The translations under genes and the position numbers were made by a program. Under the pieces are notes generated by a model that worked only from the letters and a program-made list of their open reading frames with translations, had not been told where the DNA came from and did no database searches. A DNA stretch of 64,000 nt from JAJDZL01 sp965221175. GTDB lineage: Bacteria > Pseudomonadota > Gammaproteobacteria > Arenicellales > JAJDZL01. Position 1 is the stretch's first letter. Each line of letters opens with the position of its first letter. Shown piece by piece: positions 55,955 through 63,693 of the stretch. The DNA is taken from positions 2,852,001 through 2,916,000 of the forward strand of contig OZ244867.1 in NCBI GenBank assembly GCA_965221175.1, in the 5' to 3' direction.

Positions 55955-57028
55955 CTAAGAAGCTCGAGTTTTCAGGAACGGCAAATTCGAGATTCTTGAC
56001 CACTCTATCTGCGTTTCTCGGGTTTGTCGATACGATTGGGTGATTCTTGACGTGATGTCGTCATGTGCAGCCAAATCGTCCAGCACATCTTCCGTCGCCT
56101 GTTTCGCGGCTTGCATGACATCGTCAGGAAACTGGCGGATCATTGTTCCATGTTCTTCCGTCAGTTTTTTCAGTGCCTGAGGATTGGTCCAGTCGATTTC
56201 CGTAAGGCTGTATACGTGTTCGGCAATACATGCCATGTCGATTACCTGTTGCAGATCTTGCGGCAGACTGTTCCACAATTCCCGATTCACCTGGAATTCT
56301 CCAGCCCCATTCGGTTCATGAAAACCCGGTCCATAGTAGTATGGCGCACTCTTGTAGAAGCCCATTGCCAGATCAGACCAAGGCCCGAGCCACTCGGCTG
56401 CATCTACAACGCCGGAGGCTAGAGACATTGCGATGTCAGGCGGAGGAATGGTTATCGCGATTGCCCCAAGCCGCCGCATCACTTCGCCGCCCAACCCAGG
56501 CATCCGATACTTCAGTCCTGCGATGTCATCGAGGGAGTTGATCTCTTTCTTGAACCAGCCGCCCATACCGATACTTGTGTTTGATGCGAGGAAAGGCTTT
56601 ACGTTGAACGGCGCATATAGTTCGTCCCACAGAGCTTGGCCGCCGCTGTGATAAATCCACAACATGTGTTCCTGAGGGGTGAGTCCAAACGGCACAGCGG
56701 TAAAGAACGCGCTGGCGCGCATTTTGCCTTGCCAGAAAAATGATGCGGTATGTCCTAATTCAACAACGCCACCACCAACAGCGTCAAGCACTTCTAGTGG
56801 AGATACAACCTCACCAGCCCCGTAAATTTTGATTTTGATTCGGCCGCTACTCAGCAATTCAATACGCTTGGCAAGTCTGGCAGCGGTTGATCCGGTTCCG
56901 GGACTGTCTTTAATCCATGACATCGCCATGCGCAACTCCAAGGTCTCCGAAGTTGCAGCCATTGCAGGTGCCAGTGTTGCCGCGGCAACACTGGCTCCCG
57001 CAGTTTGAAGAAATTTACGTCTTTTCAC
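55955..57028 (-). CDS. Orphan TRAP-type (DctP-like) solute-binding protein in the thiamine operon
   Basis: 357 aa. Twin-arginine signal MKRRKFLQTAGASVAAATLAPAM, then a DctP-family body (LELRMAMSWIKDSPGTGSTA; the carboxylate-clamp-type segment LDDIAGLKYRMPGLGGEVM; WLGPWSDLAMGFYKSAPYYY), resembling keto acid/lactate-type TRAP receptors. It overlaps thiD by 14 bases and is nine bases from thiZ, so it is firmly in the operon, yet there is no DctQ or DctM here. The only dctQM in the window has its own dctP, over 50 kb away. Substrate is inferred to be a thiamine-related compound; alternatively it may serve a distant permease. Confidence 0.88.
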   Translation of the reverse strand: MKRRKFLQTAGASVAAATLAPAMAATSETLELRMAMSWIKDSPGTGSTAARLAKRIELLSSGRIKIKIYGAGEVVSPLEVLDAVGGGVVELGHTASFFWQGKMRASAFFTAVPFGLTPQEHMLWIYHSGGQALWDELYAPFNVKPFLASNTSIGMGGWFKKEINSLDDIAGLKYRMPGLGGEVMRRLGAIAITIPPPDIAMSLASGVVDAAEWLGPWSDLAMGFYKSAPYYYGPGFHEPNGAGEFQVNRELWNSLPQDLQQVIDMACIAEHVYSLTEIDWTNPQALKKLTEEHGTMIRQFPDDVMQAAKQATEDVLDDLAAHDDITSRITQSYRQTRETQIEWSRISNLPFLKTRAS

Positions 57029-57845
57029 TTTCTGTTTCCTCTATCCAATATTGGTGAAAGTGATTTACGGGTCCATGTCCCGTTCCCACTTCAAGTGAAT
57101 CAGCGTTGGCAATCGCTGCGCTGATGTATTGCTTTGCTAGAATGACTGATTGTTCGAGTCCTTCTTTTTTGGCCAAGTAAGCACAGATTGCTGAAGACAG
57201 CGTGCACCCGGTGCCGTGTGTGTTGTTAGTTTGAGTTCTTGTGCTCGACAACTGTTTTAATTCATTTCCATCATGAAAAAAGTCGTCGCTTCTAGACGAA
57301 GAACTTATGTGACCACCTTTCAACAGTACGGAACCGCAACCCAATGACAGCAATCGTTCTGCCGACGCTTCCATGTTTGACTCAACATAGTCGGGAGTAC
57401 GTCGCAGCAGTCTAGCTGCCTCGAGAATGTTGGGGGTAATGATTGAAGACATGGGAATCAAATTCGATTTAAGGGCCTCGACCGCTTCATCCTGAAGCAA
57501 GGGGTCACCGCTCTTTGCGACCATGACAGGGTCGAGAACAATGTGCCCGATCTGGTGTTGATCAAGAGATTTGGCAACTTTTTGGATGATTTCCGAACGA
57601 TGCAGCATGCCGATTTTCACTGCAGAGACTTTAAGATCCGAACAGACCGCGTCAATCTGATCAACAATGAACTGGGGACTAACCTCATGAACTCCAAACA
57701 CCCCCTTGGTATTCTGAGCGGTCAAAGCGGTGATCACACTGGCGGCGTAGACTCCCAGTGCTGATATGGTCTTGATATCTGCCTGAATTCCGGCTCCGCC
57801 GCCGCTGTCGGACCCGGCGATCGTCAATGCTATCGGAATTTTCAC
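57015..57845 (-). CDS. thiD: Hydroxymethylpyrimidine/phosphomethylpyrimidine kinase
   Basis: Phosphorylates HMP and HMP-P. About 276 aa from GTG 57845, which overlaps the thiE stop as GTGA; longer frames lie inside thiE. N-terminal ALTIAGSDSGGGAGIQADIK, DPVMVAKSGDPLL, and C-terminal NTHGTGCTLSSAICAYLA are all family signatures. Confidence 0.96.
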   Translation of the reverse strand: MKIPIALTIAGSDSGGGAGIQADIKTISALGVYAASVITALTAQNTKGVFGVHEVSPQFIVDQIDAVCSDLKVSAVKIGMLHRSEIIQKVAKSLDQHQIGHIVLDPVMVAKSGDPLLQDEAVEALKSNLIPMSSIITPNILEAARLLRRTPDYVESNMEASAERLLSLGCGSVLLKGGHISSSSRSDDFFHDGNELKQLSSTRTQTNNTHGTGCTLSSAICAYLAKKEGLEQSVILAKQYISAAIANADSLEVGTGHGPVNHFHQYWIEETESEKT

Positions 57846-58564
57846 TCGCAGTTCTCCACGCCTTTCATTCGATTGATTTTTGAGCGCAGTCGCCTTGCAG
57901 CCAATTCTGGGTTGTTCGCTTTGCAAATCGCAGAAATGACTGCGACACCATCTACACCGATTCGAAGCACTGAATCCACGTTATCTTCGTTGATGCCGCT
58001 GATGGCAATGATGGGGAGTGCGGGATTACGCGTACGTAAATAGTCAAAAATTTCTTTCAGTTTATCAAGCCCGATTGGCGGGTCCGGGTTTAGTTTACTG
58101 GCAGTTGGAAATACTCCTCCGATGCTCACGTAAGTCAATTGTTCCAACAATGCATTTCGCGCTTCATCTATTGAACGGACTGTCAGTCCTATATGTGCAC
58201 GTTCCCCGAGAATCTCGCGAGCAGTCGAAACAGGCATGTCATCTTGGCCAAGATGTACGCCGCAGGTTCGCATAGCTGAAGCAACATCGACTCGATCATC
58301 GACGAAAACCGTGACGTTGTGTGAATTCAGTGCCTCCATAATCCGTTCGACAATTTTGACAAAAGGACGAAATTCCAACGTTTTACTTCTAATCTGTATC
58401 GTGGTTACTCCTCCGCTTGCTGCCTGGATCGCGGTTTCTACCGGATCACCATTTGCACACTGTTCCGGATTGATGACGAGGCATAGAGTGGGATCAAAAC
58501 AGCTATCACGTTTTTCCGGCTCTAGCTTGCTGATTTCAGCAATTTGTTCAGACAATGGATTCAT
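57842..58564 (-). CDS. thiE: Thiamine-phosphate synthase
   Basis: Joins HMP-PP and thiazole phosphate to thiamine phosphate. About 240 aa from ATG 58564, with an N-terminal extension of about 30 residues before LCLVINPEQ. Motifs TTIQIRSKTLEF, VFVDDRVDVA, GVHLGQDDMP, SIGGVFPTASK and IIAISGINEDN are present. The start overlaps the end of thiM by 17 bases. Confidence 0.95.
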   Translation of the reverse strand: MNPLSEQIAEISKLEPEKRDSCFDPTLCLVINPEQCANGDPVETAIQAASGGVTTIQIRSKTLEFRPFVKIVERIMEALNSHNVTVFVDDRVDVASAMRTCGVHLGQDDMPVSTAREILGERAHIGLTVRSIDEARNALLEQLTYVSIGGVFPTASKLNPDPPIGLDKLKEIFDYLRTRNPALPIIAISGINEDNVDSVLRIGVDGVAVISAICKANNPELAARRLRSKINRMKGVENCE

Positions 58565-59291
58565 CGTATAGGCAATCCATGAAGTGGTTGATAAAGGTAC
58601 CCGGGCCCTGCGAACGCATGGCTGCAGCCTGTCCGGCGGAGCCGTAGATTTGCAGAGTTTCTGCAGCGGCGTCAATTGCGTTGTCGTGCACCGTCAGTAC
58701 TGCTGTAAGCAAGGCAGATAGTGCGCAGCCCATACCAGTAGTGTTGTTCATCCATTCGTGTCCAAGAGAATATTCCTGAATTCGGTCCTTTGAAACGATT
58801 CGGTCAACTCGACCCGTAATTACTAAAACCGAGCGGTATGCGGCAGAAAGTTCCTGGGGAGATAAACGCAGTTTGTTGCAAAGCGATTCGATTTCCGAAG
58901 CGTTTCCCCGTATTACGCGCGGTGCCCACCCAAGTAATTCGATGCAAAAACGCAGACGAGATTTTGATCTGTTGATCATCGTTGGATCTAGCACCCAGGG
59001 AATTTTTGCTTCACAAGCGGCAGTCACAGCGATTGCAATCGCACGGCGCTTTGAGGATTTCAGCATGCCAAGATTAATGTTCAGAGCATCTGCAGTATTT
59101 GTAAATGAACGAATTTCTTTGGGGTTGTTCGTCAATGAAGGGTGTGCTCCGGCTGCAAGCAGGACGTTAGCCGTTAGCGTCATTGCTGCTTCGTTGACGA
59201 TGCAGTGAACTAAAGGTTGGCGAGCACGGATTCGAGCTAGGGCGTTACTGCCAGAAACGACGCTTTCCGACTGGCTCGCACTGCTGTTCAT
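58548..59291 (-). CDS. thiM: Hydroxyethylthiazole kinase
   Basis: Phosphorylates the thiazole moiety (THZ), a salvage reaction. About 247 aa from ATG 59291, chosen for GGAGGA five bases upstream. Motifs: PLVHCIVNEAAMTLTANVLLA, LNINLGMLKSS, VLDPTMINRS and NTTGMGCALSALLTAV. First gene after the TPP riboswitch. Confidence 0.95.
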   Translation of the reverse strand: MNSSASQSESVVSGSNALARIRARQPLVHCIVNEAAMTLTANVLLAAGAHPSLTNNPKEIRSFTNTADALNINLGMLKSSKRRAIAIAVTAACEAKIPWVLDPTMINRSKSRLRFCIELLGWAPRVIRGNASEIESLCNKLRLSPQELSAAYRSVLVITGRVDRIVSKDRIQEYSLGHEWMNNTTGMGCALSALLTAVLTVHDNAIDAAAETLQIYGSAGQAAAMRSQGPGTFINHFMDCLYDESIV

Positions 59292-59365
59292 ATTCCTCCA
59301 CTGCAACGATGGCATTGAATGCGGCGAAGGTGATGGTATGACCGACCGGCGCTGGAGCCCGAAGA

Positions 59366-59456
59366 CATCCTGAATCCCTACGCCAGCATAATCTGGATCA
59401 GGTTCAACGGGTTAGTGCATTTCAGCGTCTCAGCCCTTAAACGGGCACCCCGTCAA
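59366..59456 (-). promoter_or_regulatory. TPP riboswitch (thi-box) upstream of thiM
   Basis: On the minus strand the aptamer can be read in order: GGGGTGCCC, GGGCTGAGA (the pyrimidine-binding arm, CUGAGA), ACCCGTTGAACCTGATC (pyrophosphate arm) and GGCGTAGGGA closing P1. These are the diagnostic blocks of the TPP aptamer. The thiM start lies about 75 bases downstream. It should reduce expression of thiM to thiY when thiamine pyrophosphate is plentiful. Confidence 0.97.
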
Positions 59457-59574
59457 GATGTATCTTGTCATTGTAACACCCAAGATTCGGCTGAATGAAC
59501 CGATTTGAAATGTTCTGTAAACCCATTTCCGTTTATGTTGCGTTACAGTTGAAATGATTGACGAATGACTGTTG

Positions 59575-60261
59575 TCAGATAGGTGGGTTCTCGCACATCG
59601 TCCAGAAACCTTCTTCAAGCAGAGTGGCTTCGCGATAGGTTTCAGTCAATTCGCTAATTCGGGAATTTCCGCCACGCTCGAGACTGATTCTTTCGAGATT
59701 GCTGATGGACTTGATTGCGAGCAATTGATACTCCTCGGAACTATACATTTCGATCCACTCGCGATAGGGGTTGTCAGGAAGGACGGACGCGTAGTCAAGT
59801 GAAAGCCGCAAACCGATTTCAGCGTATCCAACAACACAGGGCATCAATGCAACGTAAAGGTCCAATATGTCGCCTGAGTGTCCTTTGTCCAGAACATAAC
59901 GGGTGTAAGCCAGATTTTCCTGAGATTCCCGGACAGATTCAAGTTCAGATTGAGTTACCCCGAACCGTTCGCTGAACTGGATGTGAAGATTCATTTCCGT
60001 GTGCAGTGTTGAGTAAAGAATGTCTGTTGCCCACTTCATGTCGGCGATGCTGGAAGACTTGTAGACCGCCAGCGCCCAGGCACGTGAAAAGTGAACCAGA
60101 AATACGTAGTCTTGTTCCAGGTAATAGCGAAACGATGCAATTGGGAGCGTTCCTTCTCCGACCTGATTTACGAAATCATGGTGACAATATTCATGCCACT
60201 CTTTGGAACAAGCCTGTTTGAGCCGATCAAAAATCGACGTTGCATACATATTGTCTCGCAT
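59575..60261 (-). CDS. tenA: Aminopyrimidine aminohydrolase (thiaminase II), TenA
   Basis: Hydrolyses aminomethyl-HMP (from thiamine breakdown) to HMP. 228 aa. Active-site cysteine in ALMPCVVGYAEIG and glutamate in MYSSEEYQ, with the N-terminal FLVHFSRAWALAVYKSS of the TenA helical fold. Ribosome-binding site AAGGAG lies eight bases before the ATG. It sits upstream of the riboswitch, so its transcript is not controlled by that element. Its 5' side abuts a truncated DUF4411 gene. Confidence 0.95.
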   Translation of the reverse strand: MRDNMYATSIFDRLKQACSKEWHEYCHHDFVNQVGEGTLPIASFRYYLEQDYVFLVHFSRAWALAVYKSSSIADMKWATDILYSTLHTEMNLHIQFSERFGVTQSELESVRESQENLAYTRYVLDKGHSGDILDLYVALMPCVVGYAEIGLRLSLDYASVLPDNPYREWIEMYSSEEYQLLAIKSISNLERISLERGGNSRISELTETYREATLLEEGFWTMCENPPI

Positions 60262-60302
60262 TTTCCAAACTCCTTATGATTTCCACGATTGCGTGGGTTG
60301 CT

Positions 60303-60452
60303 TTATGTCAAGCCTGTCAAATCGGCTATTTTATTGTGAATTTCAAAGGGCATCTTTACATGGCCTGCAACTGCTTCTTCAACCAGCCAAGCCCAGAATT
60401 GGGGAATTCGATCTAGCGGATAGTATTCCTCATGGGCTTGAATCAATACATT
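60303..60452 (-). pseudogene. DUF4411 (PIN-like) gene, 3' part, truncated near tenA
   Basis: Reading the minus strand from the left target duplication gives, in frame with the 7 codons on the other side of the IS, NVLIQAHEEYYPLDRIPQFW and AWLVEEAVAGHVKMPFEIHN, then a TAA at 60303-60305. The rebuilt start MLYLLDAN-VLIQA is the DUF4411 PIN-type signature (acidic residue D6). Only about 56 codons remain of a family usually about 150-170 aa; the C-terminal half has been lost by a deletion ending just upstream of tenA. Confidence 0.85.
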
Positions 60453-60461
60453 TGCATCAAG

Positions 60462-61853
60462 GAGCTATGCCCGAAAGTAGTGCGTGGGAGGTTTGAAAAA
60501 AAAGTGGCGTATCTGGTTTAACATGTAAATGAACACATTTATTACAAGAAACCAGAAAGGTACGCCACGATGAATAAGGATAACGTAATTTCATTTGAAA
60601 ATCGAGAACTTTTTGAAGACCCACTCACAGATTTGATTCGAACCGGAGCCCGTCAGTTGATCGCACTGGGGGTTGAGGCTGAATTAGACGAGCTTATGGC
60701 GAAGTATGATGGCCAGTATACCGAAAACGGTCATCGGGCGGTCGTTCGAAGCGGTTACCATCGGCAACGCCAGATTCAGACGGGCATTGGTTCGGTGACG
60801 GTGAAGATTCCCAAGGTGCGTTCGACCACTGGAGAGCCGGTGACGTTTCGCTCCTGCCTGATTCCGCCCTATGTGCGAAAGACACGCACGCTGGAGGCAT
60901 TTGTGCCATGGCTGTATCTGAAAGGGATCAGCAGCGGTGAGATGGGCAATGTGCTTGGCGTGTTGCTGGGGCAGGAAGCCAAAGGATTTTCGACTGCGGT
61001 GGTGTCGCGACTGAAAGCCGAGTGGGAAGAAGAGCGCGAACAGTGGATGGCGCGGGATTTGAGCAGGGAGCGATGGGTATACCTGTGGGTGGATGGGATA
61101 TATAGCGGATTGCGCAGCGAGGATGTCAAGTTGTGTTCACTGGTGGTGATCGGCGTGAATGATCAAGGCGAGAAGAAGTTATTGACGATTGAAGACGGGG
61201 TTCGCGAGTCTACGCAGAGCTGGCGCGAGGTATTGCTGGATCTGAAAGCACGTGGGATGAATGTGCCGAAGCTAGCGGTTGGCGACGGTGCGCTGGGGTT
61301 TTGGTCGGCTCTGGATGAGATTTATCCGGACACCCGTCAGCAGCGCTGTTGGGTGCACAAGAGTGCGAATGTGCTGAATGCGCTTCCGAAGTCGGTACAG
61401 GCGAAAGCCAAAGAGGCCTTGCATGAGATCTGGATGGCTGAGACTCGAGCCGATGCACAGCGTGCATTCGATCAATTCATCCACACTTACCAGGACAAGT
61501 ATCCGAAAGCGACTCAGTGTCTAGAGAAGGACCGCGAAGAGCTGCTGGCGTTTTACGATTTTCCGGCAGTGCACTGGCTAAGCTTGCGCACCACCAACCC
61601 GATTGAATCGACATTTGCGACCATCCGTCATCGCACGCGTCGCTCGAAAGGGTGTTTAAGCCGAAAGGGGATGCTGTGCATGATGTTCAAGCTGGGTATT
61701 TGTGCGCAACACAACTGGCGCAGGTTGCGAGGATTCCGGCAACTTGGGAAAGTGATAGAAGGTATACAATTCAAAGACGGGATTGAGACAAAGCAGTTTG
61801 ACAACCAGGTAGCCGCGTGATTTCACCCCACGCACTACTTTCGGGCATAGCTC
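60462..61853 (+). mobile_element. IS256-family insertion sequence, 1392 bp, with 27-bp perfect terminal inverted repeats
   Basis: The left end begins GAGCTATGCCCGAAAG (60462 on) and the right end is its exact inverse for 27 bases (61827-61853). Both are flanked by TGCATCAAG (60453-60461 and 61854-61862), a 9-bp target duplication as typical for IS256 elements. It carries one intact transposase gene and splits the DUF4411 gene after codon 7. Confidence 0.97.
60570..61820 (+). CDS. IS256-family transposase
   Basis: 416 aa, intact. Mutator-type DDE transposase: GARQLIALGVEAELDELMAK at the N-terminus, first Asp in VYLWVDGIYSG, second Asp in LAVGDGALGFWSAL, the conserved QQRCWVHKSANVLNALPK (C/D-x2-H motif) and the Glu in RTTNPIESTFATIRHRTR. 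AAAGG ribosome-binding site before the ATG. Confidence 0.97.
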   Translation: MNKDNVISFENRELFEDPLTDLIRTGARQLIALGVEAELDELMAKYDGQYTENGHRAVVRSGYHRQRQIQTGIGSVTVKIPKVRSTTGEPVTFRSCLIPPYVRKTRTLEAFVPWLYLKGISSGEMGNVLGVLLGQEAKGFSTAVVSRLKAEWEEEREQWMARDLSRERWVYLWVDGIYSGLRSEDVKLCSLVVIGVNDQGEKKLLTIEDGVRESTQSWREVLLDLKARGMNVPKLAVGDGALGFWSALDEIYPDTRQQRCWVHKSANVLNALPKSVQAKAKEALHEIWMAETRADAQRAFDQFIHTYQDKYPKATQCLEKDREELLAFYDFPAVHWLSLRTTNPIESTFATIRHRTRRSKGCLSRKGMLCMMFKLGICAQHNWRRLRGFRQLGKVIEGIQFKDGIETKQFDNQVAA

Positions 61854-61874
61854 TGCATCAAGCAGGTAAAGCAT
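61854..61874 (-). pseudogene. DUF4411 gene, 5' end (first 7 codons)
   Basis: ATG at 61874 followed by codons for LYLLDA, ending exactly at the IS junction. Joins in frame to 60303-60452 when the IS and one copy of the 9-bp duplication are removed. It lies 39 bases after the XRE-ImmA gene, on the same strand, as expected for the usual two-gene module. Confidence 0.85.
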
Positions 61875-61913
61875 TACTACCCCTGTTTAGAGGACAATGA
61901 GCCGCTTAAGGTT

Positions 61914-63143
61914 TTAACTCCCCCCAAGTAACGATTCGACATTGCTTGGTTTCACGCTCAGAATCATAGCAGCCTTTGTATAAGTTAATTCGTTAGCCCT
62001 CAGTGTTCGGCTAACAAGGCTAACCAAGGCATTGCCAAGTCTATGTTTTCGGAGTGTGTAATAGGTGGGTTCTTTTTTATATTCTCCACGCGCACGTTCA
62101 CGACGTGCCTTTTTTGCATATTGCCAGCGCCGTGCAAATGCTACTACAAGTTCTTGGTAAATATCGGTGTCAATGAGACCTGTGCGCCAAAAGCGATATG
62201 CCACCATAGCCTCACTTGCGTTGTTTTTGGTAGCAACATCGCTGATCAAATTGCCAGCTAGGTCAATGTGTTCCAATCTATCAAATTCTTGAAGCAACTT
62301 CCGTGGAAGCAGGAATTCGCTAGCTACATCATTGCAGAACCTTTCAATTCGAGCAGGTTGTGCGTTCGACACAATTGTGGAGGAGGCATTGCTGACCCCG
62401 GTTGAACCTGTGAAGATATGGGTTAGTTCGTGAATCAAAGTAAATGATCAAGCAGGAATTGCATCTTGATCATTGATTATGATGAAAGGTGCAATTTCAT
62501 CAGCAATTGCAAATCCTCGGAAGACATGTTCACTAATTGTGGTGTGATGTGACCCAAGATCCCCAACGAGCAGGACAAAAACACCTATGTTTTCAACTTT
62601 TTCCCTGAGTACAGAGAACAGAGCATCAGATGAGCGCAGCTCACGCTTGAAAGCATGTTCATTCTCAATTCCGATTGCCTGTCGGATCAGCTTAGCCGCT
62701 TTAACTATATTCAGTGTGACAGGTATCGAGCCTACAAAAGCAAGTGGATGAATGTCTTCATCATCTTCTAAAATGGATTTCACCATATCCTGTCTAGCAC
62801 GGATATCGCGTAGAAGCGCGTCTAAAAGTGCTGCCTCACGATTCGAGACTACTCCGGGTAAAGTTCGGAAATCCTCTCCGCGATCACCAATAATAGGTGG
62901 CGTCTTGCGATAAAATGTCGTTAGAGGTCGTCTGTATATAGTAGCAATCTTGAGAAGTTGAATCCGTGTCGGCTTCGCATCTCCGCGTTCAAAGGCTTCA
63001 AGTTTTTCACTCGCAGTTCCGCCGCGAGCACTCGTTTTTAGACCCAGTCGTGCAGCTGAATCCTCAACTGATAGGCCCAAAGTTTCGCGTGCCCATCTCA
63101 GGATAGAAGGCGTGATATTCTCAGCAAGCCCAGGGTTGTCCAT
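61914..63143 (-). pseudogene. XRE-ImmA/IrrE metallopeptidase gene with an in-frame TGA
   Basis: One frame of 409 codons broken only by TGA (62448-62450). Upstream: an N-terminal helix-turn-helix (SILRWARETLGLSVEDSAAR; KLEAFERGDAKPTRIQLLKI) and the linker. Downstream, without frameshift: SFTLIHELTHIFTG with the zinc HExxH motif and FCNDVASEFLLPRKLL. Relatives have Ala-Arg-Ser-Phe-Thr before the metallopeptidase motif, so an Arg CGA codon became TGA by a C-to-T change. The remaining N-terminal 231 aa could still bind DNA. Partner of the DUF4411 gene. Confidence 0.9.
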
Positions 63144-63289
63144 TTGCGATTTCTAGAAGTCGGCTAACTACAAAAATTTTATGACTTATTGTGGTTCAAA
63201 TTGAATCAATATTCCATTTCGAGATATTAGTCTAACATCAGTGGCCGACTTCTCGATATCTAGCAATTAACTGATATACCCTGAAGAGG

Positions 63290-63403
63290 TTACAGGGGTG
63301 CATGCAGTTCATCACTGCCAGTCAATACTTGGTCCGCAATGTCAGAGTGATCTTTTCTAATCAGCCATTTCATAGCCACGCTGGCATCTACAACCCAACT
63401 CAC
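63290..63403 (-). pseudogene. Truncated VapC/PIN toxin remnant
   Basis: GTG at 63403 overlaps the antitoxin stop codon by one base, the usual coupling. It encodes VSWVVDASVAMKWLIRKDHS followed by about 17 more residues and stops at TAA 63290-63292, 37 codons in all. VVDASVAMKWL is the PIN-domain start (first catalytic Asp). The rest of the usual about 130 aa, with the other acidic residues, is absent and not found in other frames just downstream. Confidence 0.85.
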
Positions 63404-63660
63404 TAGACGATACGATGCCCTAAACCACGATCTTCCCGAATCAGATCTTCCGATGGTGTCTGCGTGCTTCCTTTAGTCACTTGTCGCAAATCTGCCGCTA
63501 GAGACCGGAATGACTCACGTTCTAACTGATCGCCATCGTTCACAACTTGTTCCAAAATGTAGCGAACTTCACCTTCAAGAGATCGCTTATTGTCAGAGGC
63601 GCGTTTCTTAAGGCGCTGAACTACATCGTCGTCCAGCCGTCGTACATTAATCGTTGCCAT
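63403..63660 (-). CDS. FitA/VapB-like ribbon-helix-helix antitoxin
   Basis: 85 aa. N-terminal RHH DNA-binding strand-helix-helix MATINVRRLDDDVVQRLKKR with SDNKRSLEGEVRYILEQ, as in FitA-type antitoxins that pair with PIN toxins. Intact, although its toxin is truncated. An operator-like palindrome lies 18 bases upstream. Confidence 0.88.
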   Translation of the reverse strand: MATINVRRLDDDVVQRLKKRASDNKRSLEGEVRYILEQVVNDGDQLERESFRSLAADLRQVTKGSTQTPSEDLIREDRGLGHRIV

Positions 63661-63677
63661 TGGCAGTCCGAATTGTT

Positions 63678-63693
63678 TGTCATCAAAATGACA
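63678..63693. promoter_or_regulatory. Putative antitoxin operator palindrome
   Basis: TGTCAT (63678-63683) and ATGACA (63688-63693) around CAAA, immediately upstream of the FitA-like gene. Toxin-antitoxin operons are usually autoregulated at such sites; the role here is inferred. Confidence 0.5.

Noticed and set aside
60203..60496. 97-codon plus-strand frame next to the IS256 element
   Set aside because: Antisense to tenA start and the DUF4411 remnant; no family resemblance.
61656..61874. 72-codon minus-strand frame starting MLYLLDA
   Set aside because: Chimera of the first seven DUF4411 codons and IS256 sequence; not a gene in its own right.
62448..62450. TGA in the XRE-ImmA gene as a selenocysteine or recoded codon
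   Set aside because: No Sec insertion structure seen and relatives have Arg at this site; other genes in the window use TGA as stop.
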